The notes: generated from the letters alone by a model not told the origin. Counted from the first letter of the stretch, positions 51,308-62,401 are shown. The stretch is 64,000 nucleotides of DNA from Bog-756 sp963738545 (GCA_963738545.1 CAVTXA010000008.1:310001-374000), one strand, 5' to 3'. Numbers and translations are program-made.

Positions 51308-52246
51308 ATGCTCATCATCCAACGACCCACCGTCGAATCCATCGGCGAAGAAGAGGACAACCGCCAGCGGTTCGCCGTCGGCCCCCTCGACCCGGGCTTC
51401 GGGCACACCCTCGGGAACTCGCTCCGTCGCACCCTGCTCTCCTCGATCCCCGGGGCCTCCATCACCCAGGTCCGGTTCGACGAGGCCCTCCACGAGTTCA
51501 CCACCCTCCCCGGCGTCAAGGAGGATGTGACCGACCTCATCTTGAACCTGAAGGACCTCCTGTTCCGCGTGCACAGCGACGAGCCGGTGACCATCCGGCT
51601 GGACAAGCGGGGGCCCGGTGACGCCACCGCCGGAGACCTGCAGGTCACCGCGGACGTGGAGGTGCTCAGCCCCTCCCAGCACATCGCCTCGCTCAACGCC
51701 AAGGGTCGTCTGGCCGTGGACCTCACCGTGGAGCGCGGTCGGGGCTACCTGTCGGCGGACAAGAACAAGCGCTCGACCACCATCGGGGTCATCCCGGTGG
51801 ACGCCATCTTCTCGCCGGTGCGGCGGGTGGCCTTCACCGTCGAGCCGGTCCGGGTGGAGCAGTCCACCGACTTCGACCGGTTGGTGCTCGACATCGAGAC
51901 CGACGGTTCGCTGACCCCCCGTGAGGCGCTGGCCTCGGCCGGCGACACCCTCCGCACCCTGGTCGGCCTGGTGGCCGACCTCGAGGACGAGCCCATGGGC
52001 CTGGAGCTGGGCGAAGTCGGGACCATCGGGACCGGCTCCCCGGACCTCGACCTCAGGATCGAGGACCTGGACCTCACCGAGCGCCCCCGCAACTGCCTCA
52101 AGCGGGCCCAGATCAACACCATCGGTGAGCTGGTCGACCGCACCCTCGACGACCTTCTCAACATCACCAACTTCGGCCAGAAGTCGCTCGATGAGGTGCT
52201 GCAGAAGCTCGACGAGCGGGGACTGTCCCTGCGGGTCAAGGACTGA
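51308..52246 (+). CDS. rpoA: DNA-directed RNA polymerase subunit alpha
   Basis: Alpha dimers start polymerase assembly and contact activators and UP elements. The 312 residues have the N-terminal domain with FAVGPLDPGFGHTLGNSLRR and TLLSSIPGASITQVRFDEAL, a linker, and a C-terminal domain with RPRNCLKRAQINTIGELVDR and NFGQKSLDEVLQKL. Length is normal. rplQ starts 10 bases after its stop. Confidence 0.99.
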   Translation: MLIIQRPTVESIGEEEDNRQRFAVGPLDPGFGHTLGNSLRRTLLSSIPGASITQVRFDEALHEFTTLPGVKEDVTDLILNLKDLLFRVHSDEPVTIRLDKRGPGDATAGDLQVTADVEVLSPSQHIASLNAKGRLAVDLTVERGRGYLSADKNKRSTTIGVIPVDAIFSPVRRVAFTVEPVRVEQSTDFDRLVLDIETDGSLTPREALASAGDTLRTLVGLVADLEDEPMGLELGEVGTIGTGSPDLDLRIEDLDLTERPRNCLKRAQINTIGELVDRTLDDLLNITNFGQKSLDEVLQKLDERGLSLRVKD

Positions 52247-52256
52247 GGCCGGGACC

Positions 52257-52610
52257 ATGCTCGGCACTCCGAAGAAAGGACGCCGCTTCGGCGGCAGTTC
52301 CGCCCACCAGAAGGCCATGATGGGCAACCTGGTGGCCTCGCTCATCGCCGCTGAATACCTGGTGACCACCGAAGCCAAGGCCAAAGCCCTGCGCCCCGTG
52401 GCCGAGAAGGTCATCACCGCCGCAGCCAAGGGCGGGGTGGCCCGCCAGCGCAACGTGGTGGCGTTCATCCGGGACAAGGACATGGCCCACAAGCTGTTCG
52501 TCGAGATCGGGCCCCGCTACGCCGAACGGCCCGGGGGATACACCCGGATCCTGAAGCTGGGCAACCGTCTGGGCGACAACGCCCCGATGGCCCGCATCGA
52601 ACTGGTGTGA
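52257..52610 (+). CDS. rplQ: 50S ribosomal protein L17
   Basis: A 117-residue protein near the tunnel exit. It shows GRRFGGSSAHQKAMMGNLVA, LVTTEAKAKALRPVAEKVIT and GGYTRILKLGNRLGDNAPMA. The ATG at 52257 gives the family start (MLGTPKKGRRFG). The stop overlaps the truA GTG by 4 bases, so truA is coupled to ribosomal protein synthesis. Confidence 0.98.
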   Translation: MLGTPKKGRRFGGSSAHQKAMMGNLVASLIAAEYLVTTEAKAKALRPVAEKVITAAAKGGVARQRNVVAFIRDKDMAHKLFVEIGPRYAERPGGYTRILKLGNRLGDNAPMARIELV

Positions 52611-53599
52611 GCACCCCCCCCGGGCCCGGGGGGAGTGACAGCGGGATCACCGTCGGATCGGGGGACGCTGGCCTCGCCGACGGCCCCGGTGCCACCGACC
52701 CGGGCGCCGGCACCGACCCGGGCGACCAGGAGTCCGGGACCGTCCGCTGGCGGATGACCGTGGCCTACGACGGCTCGAGCTTCCACGGGTTCGCCGCGCA
52801 GCGTGATCAGCGCACCGTGGCCGGATCCCTGAGCGAGGCCCTGGGCCGCGTGGTCCAGTCACCGGTCTCGCTGACCTGTGCCGGTCGGACCGACGCCGGC
52901 GTGCATGCCCTGGCCCAGGTGGTCCACTTCGACGTCCCGGCCCTCCGGTCCGCCGCGCTCGACCCGGCCGCCGTGGTCTCGTCGTGCAACAGCCAACTGG
53001 GCCCGGCCATCGTGGTGCGGGAGGCCGAGGTGGCCGCCCCCGGGTTCGACGCCCGCCACTCGGCCACCGCCCGTCGCTACCGCTACCTGGTGGTCAACGC
53101 TCCGGTGGCCGACCCCCTGCTGGCCGGGCTGGCCTGGCATGTGGCCGACCCGCTCGATCTCCGGGCCCTGGCCGCCGCGTCCGACGCCCTCCTCGGCGAG
53201 CACGACTTCCGGGCCTTCTGCCGACGGGTCCCGGGCACCTCGCCCGACGATCCCATCCCGAGGCGGGTCACGTCGGCCTCGTGGACGGAGCTGAGCAGGG
53301 CGGTCGGAGGCGGGACCGGCCGCGCCGCCCGCCCGGGCGCCCCGGTGGCCGGCTCGACCCCGGCCCTGGTCCCGGTGTTGGGCCGCCTGCTGGCCTTCGA
53401 GATCGAGGCCAACGCCTTCTGCCACCAGATGGTCCGGTCCCTGGTGGGCACCCTGGTCGAGGTGGGCCGAGGGCGTAAGCGCCCCTCGGACATCCTGTGG
53501 ATCCTGCGCTCGGCCGACCGCCAGCAGGCTGCCCAGCCGGCGCCGCCCTGGGGCCTGACCCTGATGGACGTGGGCTACGGAGGCGGGCGGCTTGCCTGA
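52607..53599 (+). CDS. truA: tRNA pseudouridine(38-40) synthase
   Basis: Converts uridines 38-40 of the anticodon stem to pseudouridine. The catalytic aspartate lies in CAGRTDAGVHALAQVVHFD; MTVAYDGSSFHGFAAQ and SATARRYRYLVVN are typical, and NAFCHQMVRSLVGTLVEVG is near the end. The first 45 residues are a low-complexity Gly/Asp/Pro extension of uncertain reality. The GTG overlapping rplQ is the coupled start, while an ATG at 52754 would remove the extension. Confidence 0.95.
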   Translation: MSTPPGPGGSDSGITVGSGDAGLADGPGATDPGAGTDPGDQESGTVRWRMTVAYDGSSFHGFAAQRDQRTVAGSLSEALGRVVQSPVSLTCAGRTDAGVHALAQVVHFDVPALRSAALDPAAVVSSCNSQLGPAIVVREAEVAAPGFDARHSATARRYRYLVVNAPVADPLLAGLAWHVADPLDLRALAAASDALLGEHDFRAFCRRVPGTSPDDPIPRRVTSASWTELSRAVGGGTGRAARPGAPVAGSTPALVPVLGRLLAFEIEANAFCHQMVRSLVGTLVEVGRGRKRPSDILWILRSADRQQAAQPAPPWGLTLMDVGYGGGRLA

Positions 53600-53621
53600 G
53601 GGGCCCGTTTCGTCGTATCCT
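53592..53621 (+). promoter_or_regulatory. Promoter for rplM-rpsI
   Basis: TTGCCT (53592-53597), 18-base spacer, TATCCT (53616-53621), overlapping the truA stop. The leader to rplM is about 155 bases. Confidence 0.5.
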
Positions 53622-53784
53622 GGGCAGTCGCCGGGTTGGCCAGGAAAGCCGATGGGCGGAGGCGGGCCGCTCGTTGAGCTGGTCCGGATCGGCAGTACCC
53701 ACAGGCTCCGCATCGGACGGTGCCTGACTACCCGCAACCACCGGACTCGGTAGTACCGGAATACTCACCGGACAAGGACATCTC

Positions 53785-54252
53785 GTGCGCACGTTCTCAC
53801 CCAAGCCTGCTGACATCACCCGCGCCTGGCGCATCGTGGACGCCGACGGCCTGGTCCTCGGCCGACTGGCCACCGAGGTCGCCGCCATCCTGCGGGGGAA
53901 GCACAAGCCCACCTTCGCCCCCAACACCGACATGGGCGACCACGTCATCGTGATCAACGCCGCCAAGGTGGTGCTCACCTCGGGCAAGGCCGACGCCAAG
54001 ATGGCCTACCGGCACAGCGGCTACCCGGGTGGGCTCACCGCCACCAGCTATGGCGACCTGATGATCGACCGCTCCGACGATGTGGTCAGGAACGCCATCA
54101 CCGGGATGCTGCCGAAGAACCGGCTCGGTCGGCAGATGGCCACCAAGCTCAAGGTCTACCAGGGGCCCGAGCATCCGCACGCCGCCCAGTCCCCCGAACC
54201 TCTCGACCTCCCCGGGGCCCGCCGCACGGCGTCGGCCCGGAGTGGCGCCTAG
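53785..54252 (+). CDS. rplM: 50S ribosomal protein L13
   Basis: An early-assembly 23S rRNA binder. The 155 residues show WRIVDADGLVLGRLATEVAA, LRGKHKPTFAPNTDMGDHVI, YRHSGYPGGL and GMLPKNRLGRQMATKLKVYQ, with a C-terminus about 8 residues longer than usual. The start is GTG with GGACAAGGAC upstream. rpsI follows after 120 bases. Confidence 0.98.
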   Translation: MRTFSPKPADITRAWRIVDADGLVLGRLATEVAAILRGKHKPTFAPNTDMGDHVIVINAAKVVLTSGKADAKMAYRHSGYPGGLTATSYGDLMIDRSDDVVRNAITGMLPKNRLGRQMATKLKVYQGPEHPHAAQSPEPLDLPGARRTASARSGA

Positions 54253-54372
54253 GGGCACGGTGCGGGCGCCGATCGGACCGTGACCGGACGACCGACGCCC
54301 TGAACCCGGAACACGCTCGACAACACGTCCAGAACCACGAACGCACAGAACAACGAACGCGAGGAACACGCT
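54253..54372 (+). other. A/C-rich leader before rpsI
   Basis: From about 54300 the coding strand is rich in A and C, with repeated GAACACGCT (near 54307 and 54364) and many CGAAC/CAGAAC words; no stable fold is evident. The ribosome site is GAGGAAC. Confidence 0.4.
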
Positions 54373-54771
54373 GTGGCCAACGCCGCCCCCATCTGTCAGA
54401 CCACCGGCCGCCGAAAGCGAGCCGTGGCGCGGGTACGGATCCGTCCGGGCCAGGGTGCCATCACCGTCAACGGACAGAAGTTCGAGGACTACTTCACCTC
54501 GGCCACCCACCGCATGATCGTCACCGAGCCCCTCCGGTTGACCGAGACCACCGAGTCCTGGAACTTCGACGTGACCATCGACGGCGGTGGCGTCTCGGGC
54601 CAGGCCGGTGCCTTCCGGCTGGGCATCGCCCGGGCGCTCTGCGAGCTCGACCCCGAGCTGCGCGCCTCGTTGAAGAAGGCGGGGTTCCTCACGCGTGACT
54701 CCCGTGAGAAGGAGTCGAAGAAATACGGGCTGAAGAAGGCTCGCAAGGCGCCGCAGTACTCCAAGCGGTAG
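54373..54771 (+). CDS. rpsI: 30S ribosomal protein S9
   Basis: A 132-residue protein whose C-terminal tail touches P-site tRNA. It has TTGRRKRAVARVRIRPGQGA, FEDYFTSATHRMIVTEPL, GGVSGQAGAFRLGIARAL and the tail GLKKARKAPQYSKR. The start is GTG. glmM starts 4 bases after its stop, so cell-wall precursor genes may be read from the same transcript. Confidence 0.98.
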   Translation: MANAAPICQTTGRRKRAVARVRIRPGQGAITVNGQKFEDYFTSATHRMIVTEPLRLTETTESWNFDVTIDGGGVSGQAGAFRLGIARALCELDPELRASLKKAGFLTRDSREKESKKYGLKKARKAPQYSKR

Positions 54772-54775
54772 CACG

Positions 54776-56143
54776 GTGTCCCCGACACGGTTCGGCACCG
54801 ACGGCGTCCGAGGCGTCGCCAATGTCGAGCTGACGCCGGAGCTGGTGCTGGCGCTGGGCCGGGCCGTGGCCCGGACCATCTCGGCCACCGCCTTCCTCAT
54901 CGGACGCGACACCCGTCGGTCCGGCCCCCTGCTGCAGGCCGCGCTCTCGGCCGGCCTGGCCAGCGAAGGGGCCGACGTGGTCGACGTCGGTGTCCTGCCC
55001 ACGCCCGCCCTGGCCTGGCTGTCCGCCGAACGGCACCTTCCCGCCGTGGTCATCTCGGCCTCGCACAATCCCTTCGGCGACAACGGCATCAAGCTGTTCG
55101 CCGCCGGTGGGTTGAAGCTGAGCGTGGAGATGGAGCGGGCCATCGAGGACGAGCTCGAGCGCATCCTCGATCCGAAGGTCAAGGGCCCGCGCCGTCTCGA
55201 GGGACACGGGGTCGGGAGCATCACCGCCGAGTCCGGACTGGGTGGGGCCTACATCGACCACCTGGTGTCGTTGCTGGAGGGTCGACGCCTGGACGGACTC
55301 CGACTGGTGGTGGACAGCGCCAACGGGTCGGCCTCGTCGTGGGCCGCCGGCCTCTACGAGGGCCTGGGGGCCGAGGTGGTGTCCATCGGGTGCGAACCCG
55401 ACGGGACCAACATCAACGACGGATGCGGCTCCACGGCCACCGGCACCCTGGCCGCCGCCGTCGTGGAGCACGGCGCCGACCTCGGCCTGGCCCTCGACGG
55501 TGATGCCGACCGCCTGTTGGCCGTCGGACCCGAGGGGGCGTTGGTGAACGGTGACGAGCTGATCGCGCTGTTCGCCCTGGACCTTGCCGATCGGGGCCAG
55601 CTGGCCGGCAACACCGTGGTGGTCACGGTCATGACCAATCTGGGCTTCCGCCTGGCCATGGAGGAACGGGACATCATCGTCAAGGAGACGGCGGTCGGTG
55701 ACCGCTACGTGCTGGCGGCGCTGGACAAGGACGGGCTTTCCCTCGGGGGCGAGCAGTCGGGGCACATCATCTTCCGTCGCCTGGCCACCACCGGCGACGG
55801 GCTCCTCACCGGCCTCATCCTGGCCGACCTGGTGGTCCGGGCCGGGAGGCCGCTCAGCGCCCAGCTGGACGGTCTGGTCACACGGGTGCCCCAGGTACTG
55901 ATCAACGTGCCCGTGCCCGATATCGCCCTGCTGGACGGGGCCGAGGCCGTCTGGTCCGCGGTGGCCGAGGAGGAGGCCCAGCTGGGCGAGGGTGGTCGGG
56001 TGCTGCTGCGACCGAGCGGCACCGAGCCCCTGGTCCGGGTGATGGTCGAGGCCACCGGTGACGGCGTGGCCGAGGCCATCGCCGAACGACTGGGCAAACT
56101 GGTCGGATTCGAGCTGCAGGCGGCGGCGGCCACCCGGGGCTGA
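54776..56143 (+). CDS. glmM: Phosphoglucosamine mutase
   Basis: Converts glucosamine-6-phosphate to glucosamine-1-phosphate for UDP-GlcNAc and peptidoglycan. The 455 residues have FGTDGVRGVAN at the start, the phosphoserine loop VVISASHNPFGDNGIKLF, the metal loop ALDGDADRLLAV, the sugar-binding GGEQSGHIIF and the phosphate-binding RPSGTEPLVRVMVE. The start is GTG 4 bases after rpsI. glmS, which supplies its substrate, follows. Confidence 0.98.
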   Translation: MSPTRFGTDGVRGVANVELTPELVLALGRAVARTISATAFLIGRDTRRSGPLLQAALSAGLASEGADVVDVGVLPTPALAWLSAERHLPAVVISASHNPFGDNGIKLFAAGGLKLSVEMERAIEDELERILDPKVKGPRRLEGHGVGSITAESGLGGAYIDHLVSLLEGRRLDGLRLVVDSANGSASSWAAGLYEGLGAEVVSIGCEPDGTNINDGCGSTATGTLAAAVVEHGADLGLALDGDADRLLAVGPEGALVNGDELIALFALDLADRGQLAGNTVVVTVMTNLGFRLAMEERDIIVKETAVGDRYVLAALDKDGLSLGGEQSGHIIFRRLATTGDGLLTGLILADLVVRAGRPLSAQLDGLVTRVPQVLINVPVPDIALLDGAEAVWSAVAEEEAQLGEGGRVLLRPSGTEPLVRVMVEATGDGVAEAIAERLGKLVGFELQAAAATRG

Positions 56144-56268
56144 CCCCGGCCCGGGCAGGCCCGGCGGGACCCGACCACCGGCGCCGACACCCCCCGTCCG
56201 GTCACCCGAGGCCCCGGTCACGCCCATCCTGCCGGGGCAATGCCAGCCTCTCGGACCCCTCCGACCGG

Positions 56269-56274
56269 TAGCCT
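56269..56274 (+). promoter_or_regulatory. -10 box of leaderless promoter for glmS
   Basis: TAGCCT, 8 bases before the glmS ATG at 56283. No glmS ribozyme sequence is recognised in the 139-base gap. Confidence 0.45.
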
Positions 56275-56282
56275 CGGTACCC

Positions 56283-58159
<1,877 letters not shown>

Positions 58160-58163
<4 letters not shown>

Positions 58164-58663
58164 GTGGCGCTGACCGCGCCGCTCCGGTGACCGCACTGGC
58201 CCGGAGTTCGGCCCTGGGCCTCCGGGCCGGGATCGGGCCGCAGGCCGGTGTGGTGGGGGTGGGGGTCGACGCCGTGGACATCGGCCGGTTGGCGCGGGTG
58301 CTGGGGCGCCGGGCGACCATGGCCGACCGCCTGTTCACCGCCGGGGAGCTGGCCTACGCCCGGTCCGCCGCCGACCCCGTGCCCCGACTCGCCACCCGCT
58401 TCGCGGCCAAAGAGGCGGTCATGAAGGCGCTCGGCGTGGGCCTCGGGGCCTTCGCCTTCCACGACGTGGAGGTGGTCCGGACCGGCCTGGAGGCGCCGGG
58501 CCTGGTCCTCTCCGGCGGGGCCGGGGCGATGGCGGCTCGCCACGGCGTGTCCCGGTGGCACCTCTCGCTGTCCCACACCGGCGCGGTGGCCGTGGCCCTG
58601 GTGGTGGCCGAGGGCGGGGTCGACGGCCCCGCCCGGGCCACGGCACCCCCGGGGAAGCCGTAG
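58160..58663 (+). CDS. acpS: Holo-[acyl-carrier-protein] synthase
   Basis: Transfers 4'-phosphopantetheine from CoA to acyl carrier protein. It shows the magnesium-binding VGVGVDAVDIGRLARVL, FTAGELAYARS, RLATRFAAKEAVMKALG and the C-terminal WHLSLSHTGAVAVALVVAE. The GTG at 58160 overlaps glmS (GTGA) and gives 167 residues, about 40 more than usual; a GTG at 58250 would give a normal-length enzyme. The stop codon is part of the nnr -10 box. Confidence 0.93.
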
Positions 58664-58666
58664 CGT
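58661..58666 (+). promoter_or_regulatory. -10 box of leaderless promoter for nnr
   Basis: TAGCGT, 8 bases before the ATG at 58675. Its first three bases are the acpS stop codon. Confidence 0.4.
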
Positions 58667-58674
58667 CGACGGCG

Positions 58675-60093
58675 ATGGAGCCGGTCCTGACTGTCGCGGA
58701 GATGAGCGCCGTGGATGCCGCCGCCCTGGCGTCCGTGCCGATCGACGTCCTGGTGGGCCGGGCCGGCCTGGCCGTGTCCCTGGCCGCCCTCGAACTCATG
58801 GGAGGGGCCTACGGCCGGCGGGTGCTGGTGGTGGCCGGTCCCGGCAACAACGGGGCCGACGGCCGGGTGGCGGCCCGGCTCCTCGGGCGACGCGGGGCCC
58901 GCACCACCGTGGTCGAGGTCGGATCGCCTGTGCCGGCCGGACCGGTGGACCTGGTCATCGACGCCGCCTTCGGGACCGGGTTCCGCGGCGAGTACCGGTT
59001 CCCGTCGGTCCCCGAGGGGACCCCCGTCCTGGCCGTGGACATCCCCTCGGGCGTGCACGGCGACACCGGGGCGGCATCAGGGGCGCCGCTGCCGGCGGAC
59101 CGGACCGTGACGTTCGTGGCCCTGAAGCCGGGCCTCCTGCAGGGGGACGGGGTGCGCCTGGCCGGGAGGGTGACCGTGGCCGACATTGGCCTGCCCACCG
59201 GCCAACCGGTGATCGCCGTGGTCGGGGACGACGACGTGGCGAGCCTCGTCCCGTCCCGTGCCCGGGGGGGCAACAAGTGGTCGGCCGCCGTCCTGGTGGT
59301 GGCCGGATCCCCGGGCATGACCGGTGCTGCCGGCCTGTGCGCCCGCGCCGCCTACCGGGCCGGGGCGGGCATGGTCCGCCTCGGTGTGCCCGGCCTCCCC
59401 CTCGGCGAATCGCCGGCCAGTGAGGCGGTCGGCGTGGAGCTCCCGTCGGGCGGGTGGTCCGACGCCGCCGTGGAGGCCGCCTCGCGCTGCTCGGCCGTGG
59501 TGGTCGGCCCGGGGCTCGGCCGACGTCCGGGCACCGCCGAGGACGTGGCCCGGTTGGTGGCCGAGTCGCCGGTGCCTGTGGTGGTGGACGCCGACGGCCT
59601 CCACGCCCTCGGCCGGGTGGGCGGGGACCGTTCGCTCCAGGCCCGGTCCCGGGTGGTGCTGACGCCCCACGACGGCGAGTACGCCCGCCTGGCCGGGGGG
59701 GATCCCGGTCCCGACCGGATCGCCGCCTCCCGGGCCCTGGCCTCCGCCTCGGGGGCCGTGGCCCTGCTCAAGGGGCCGACCACGGCGGTGGCCCATCCCG
59801 ACGGCCGGGTCCGCCTGGCCATGGCCGGGACCACCGCACTCGCCACCGCCGGAACCGGGGACGTGCTGTCCGGGGTCATCGGAGCCCTGCTGGCCCGCGG
59901 CCTCGATCCCCTCGACGCCGCCGCGCTGGCCGCCCACATCCACGGGCGGGCGGGCGCCCGGGCCCACGGGGAGGGCACGGTGGCCGGCGACCTGCCCGAT
60001 CTGGTCTCGACGGTGCTGGACGACCTCCGCCCCGGCTCCGCCCGCGCCGTGGGCGCCGACGGCCGCCGCCGCCAGGGCGGTCGTCGTGGCTGA
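58675..60093 (+). CDS. nnr: Bifunctional NAD(P)H-hydrate epimerase / ADP-dependent dehydratase
   Basis: Repairs hydrated NAD(P)H: the N-terminal half epimerises the R form, the C-terminal half dehydrates the S form with ADP. Of 472 residues, the epimerase part has VVAGPGNNGADGRVAARLL and VDIPSGVHGDTG; the kinase-like part has GNKWSAAVLVVAGSPGMTGA, TPHDGEYARLAG, LLKGPTTAVA and the catalytic GTGDVLSGV. The epimerase motif has Ala where most have Gly (GNNGGDG). alr overlaps its end by 8 bases. Confidence 0.95.
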   Translation: MEPVLTVAEMSAVDAAALASVPIDVLVGRAGLAVSLAALELMGGAYGRRVLVVAGPGNNGADGRVAARLLGRRGARTTVVEVGSPVPAGPVDLVIDAAFGTGFRGEYRFPSVPEGTPVLAVDIPSGVHGDTGAASGAPLPADRTVTFVALKPGLLQGDGVRLAGRVTVADIGLPTGQPVIAVVGDDDVASLVPSRARGGNKWSAAVLVVAGSPGMTGAAGLCARAAYRAGAGMVRLGVPGLPLGESPASEAVGVELPSGGWSDAAVEAASRCSAVVVGPGLGRRPGTAEDVARLVAESPVPVVVDADGLHALGRVGGDRSLQARSRVVLTPHDGEYARLAGGDPGPDRIAASRALASASGAVALLKGPTTAVAHPDGRVRLAMAGTTALATAGTGDVLSGVIGALLARGLDPLDAAALAAHIHGRAGARAHGEGTVAGDLPDLVSTVLDDLRPGSARAVGADGRRRQGGRRG

Positions 60094-61258
60094 CCGCTGG
60101 CGGCCGGCCTGGGCCGACATCGATCTCGACGCCGTGCGCCACAACGCCGGCGTGCTCCACACCCTGATCGGGCCGGCGGCCCTGTGCGCGGTGGTCAAGG
60201 CCGACGGCTACGGCCACGGCGACGTGCCCGTGGCCCGGGCCGCGCTCGACGGCGGAGCCACCTGGTTGGCCGTCGCCCTGGTCGAAGAGGGGGTGACCCT
60301 GCGGGAGGCGGGCATCGAGGCGCCGATCCTCCTCCTGTCCGAACCCCCGGTGGAGGCGATGGCCGAAGCCGTGGCCCGTCACCTCGTCCCCACGGTCTAC
60401 ACGGCGGCCGGCATCACCGCCCTCGCCCGGGTGGCCGCCGGGACCGACCTGGCATCGGTGTCGGTCCACCTCAAGGTGGACACCGGGATGCACCGGGTGG
60501 GCGCCGATGCCGACGAGGTCCGCGCCCTGGCCGACGCCATCGCCGCCGATCCCCGTCTGGAGCTGGGTGCGCTCTGGACCCACCTGGCCGTGGCCGACGG
60601 CGAGGGCTCCGGCGACCGGGAGTTCACCCTCCTCCAGCTGGAGCGGTTCGACGCCGTCGTGGCCGCCCTCGCCGCGGCCGGCCACCGTCCCCCCATGGTC
60701 CACGTGGCCAACTCGGCCGGCACCATCGCGTCGCCGGCCTCCCGACGCGACCTGGTCCGCTGCGGCCTGGCCGTCTACGGCCTGACCCCGACGCCCGCCC
60801 TGGCCACCTCGTTGGCCGAGGCCACCGGCGGTCTCCGGCTCCGCCCCGTGCTCTCCCTCCACAGCCGGGTGACCTACGTCCGGGACCTGGCCGCCGGCCA
60901 GCGGCCCTCCTACGGCCGCCGCCGTCCGCTGCCGGGGGACTCGAGGGTGGCGACGGTCCCCATCGGCTACGCCGACGGCGTGCCCCGCCGTCTGTTCGAC
61001 CAGGGTGGCGAGGTACTGATCGGTGGGGTGCGGCGCCCGCTGGCCGGCGTGGTGACCATGGACCAGATCGTGGTCGACTGCGGGCCGGCGGCCATCGCCC
61101 CGGTGGCCGTGGGCGACGAGGTGGTGCTGATCGGCCGCCAGGGTGCCGAGGAGGTCACCGCGGGCGAATGGGCCGACCGGCTCGGCACCATCAGCTACGA
61201 GGTCCTGTGCGACATCGGTCCCCGGGTTCCCCGCCTGCTGCGCGGCGGGCGCCCGTAG
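60086..61258 (+). CDS. alr: Alanine racemase
   Basis: A PLP enzyme that makes D-alanine for peptidoglycan. The 390 residues have the PLP lysine in AVVKADGYGHG (near residue 38), the N-terminal WADIDLDAVRHN, substrate-site HVANSAGTI, RCGLAVYGL, the catalytic tyrosine in VPIGYADGVPR and TMDQIVVDCG. The start is GTG, overlapping nnr by 8 bases; the frame then diverges. It fits the wall-precursor role of the glmM-glmS region. Confidence 0.97.
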   Translation: MADRWRPAWADIDLDAVRHNAGVLHTLIGPAALCAVVKADGYGHGDVPVARAALDGGATWLAVALVEEGVTLREAGIEAPILLLSEPPVEAMAEAVARHLVPTVYTAAGITALARVAAGTDLASVSVHLKVDTGMHRVGADADEVRALADAIAADPRLELGALWTHLAVADGEGSGDREFTLLQLERFDAVVAALAAAGHRPPMVHVANSAGTIASPASRRDLVRCGLAVYGLTPTPALATSLAEATGGLRLRPVLSLHSRVTYVRDLAAGQRPSYGRRRPLPGDSRVATVPIGYADGVPRRLFDQGGEVLIGGVRRPLAGVVTMDQIVVDCGPAAIAPVAVGDEVVLIGRQGAEEVTAGEWADRLGTISYEVLCDIGPRVPRLLRGGRP

Positions 61259-61304
61259 CGGACCGGACCCGGTGGTGGCCGCTGATCGCCCGCCGACCGG
61301 GCGG

Positions 61305-61310
61305 TACCAT
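61305..61310 (+). promoter_or_regulatory. -10 box of leaderless promoter for the uracil-DNA glycosylase gene
   Basis: TACCAT, 6 bases before the GTG at 61317. Confidence 0.4.
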
Positions 61311-61316
61311 GCGGCG

Positions 61317-61886
61317 GTGCCACCCGGGACCGATCTGGCCGACCTGGCCCGCGAGGCCGCCGGCTGCACCCGCTGCCCGCTGTCCGAGCGTCGCACCCAG
61401 GTGGTCTTCGGCGTGGGCAGCCCCGATGCCGATCTGATGTTCGTCGGCGAGGCCCCGGGTCGGGACGAGGACCTCCAGGGCGAGCCGTTCGTGGGCCGCT
61501 CGGGCAAGCTGCTCGACCGGCTGGTGGCCGAGGAGCTGGGGGTCGACCGGAGCGTCTGCTACATCGCCAATGTCGTCAAGTGCCGGCCTCCGGACAACCG
61601 AGATCCCAAACCGGACGAGATCCTGTCGTGCCGGCCCTATCTGGCCGCCCAGCTCGAACTGATCCGTCCGGTGGTCGTGGTGACCCTCGGCAACTTCGCC
61701 ACCAAGCTCCTGCTCGAGACCGATCTCGGGATCACCAAGGTGCGCGGTCAGTCCTACCCGATGGGGTCCTACCACCTGGTGCCCACGTACCACCCCGCCG
61801 CCGCCCTCCGATCGGGGGGCGTGGTGGTGGCCGAGATGCGGGCCGACCTGATCCGCTCCAAACAGCTCCTCGGATGGGACTCGTGA
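61317..61886 (+). CDS. Iron-sulfur uracil-DNA glycosylase, family 4 type
   Basis: Removes uracil from DNA after cytosine deamination. The 189 residues show two 4Fe-4S cysteines in CTRCPLSERR and two more in VKCRPPDNRDPKPDEILSC, with motif A as FVGEAPGRDEDLQGEPFVG and the C-terminal YHPAAAL. This pattern fits the thermophile-type family 4 enzymes, also common in actinobacteria, rather than Ung. The start is GTG. It sits between alr and tsaE and overlaps tsaE by 4 bases. Confidence 0.94.
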   Translation: MPPGTDLADLAREAAGCTRCPLSERRTQVVFGVGSPDADLMFVGEAPGRDEDLQGEPFVGRSGKLLDRLVAEELGVDRSVCYIANVVKCRPPDNRDPKPDEILSCRPYLAAQLELIRPVVVVTLGNFATKLLLETDLGITKVRGQSYPMGSYHLVPTYHPAAALRSGGVVVAEMRADLIRSKQLLGWDS

Positions 61887-62401
61887 CCGCCCCGGCCGCA
61901 CTGGTCCTGACCACGACATCCCCGGATCAGACCCGTGCGCTGGCCGGGGTGGTGGCCCGGGCGTGCCGTCCCGGTGACGTCCTCCTGCTGGCCGGCGACC
62001 TCGGGTCGGGCAAGACCACCTTCGCCCAGGGGTTCGGCGCCGCCCTCGGGGTGACCGAGGCCATCACCAGCCCCACCTTCACCCTGGTCCGCCAGTACCC
62101 GCTGGACGGGGACGGAGCGATGCGCACGCTCCTCCACGCCGACGTCTGGCGCCTGGAGCACCTCCACGAGATCGTCGATCTCGGACTGGGTGAGTTGGTC
62201 GATGACGGGGCCGTCGCCCTCGTGGAGTGGGGTGACGCGGCCGAGCCCGTCCTCGGGACCGACGCCCTGACCGTCGAGCTCACCGCCGGGGGGGAGGGAG
62301 ACGAGGTGCGGGTCGTCACCGTCCGACCCGCGGGTGGGCCCTGGTTGGCCCGGTGGGACGGCCTGACCACGGCCCTCGAGCCCTGGGTGGTGGCGTCGTG
62401 A
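61883..62401 (+). CDS. tsaE: tRNA threonylcarbamoyladenosine biosynthesis ATPase TsaE
   Basis: The ATPase of the TsaBDE complex that makes t6A37 on ANN-decoding tRNAs. The 172 residues have a Walker A loop AGDLGSGKTTFAQGF (about 37-51), SPTFTLVRQYP, HADVWRLE and EWGDAAEPVL. The C-terminal end is a little longer than usual. The start is GTG overlapping the glycosylase gene (GTGA), and its stop overlaps tsaB the same way. Confidence 0.96.
   Translation: MTAPAALVLTTTSPDQTRALAGVVARACRPGDVLLLAGDLGSGKTTFAQGFGAALGVTEAITSPTFTLVRQYPLDGDGAMRTLLHADVWRLEHLHEIVDLGLGELVDDGAVALVEWGDAAEPVLGTDALTVELTAGGEGDEVRVVTVRPAGGPWLARWDGLTTALEPWVVAS

Noticed and set aside
56144..56282. Possible glmS ribozyme upstream of glmS
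   Set aside because: The gap is short, the message looks leaderless, and no ribozyme core is recognisable.
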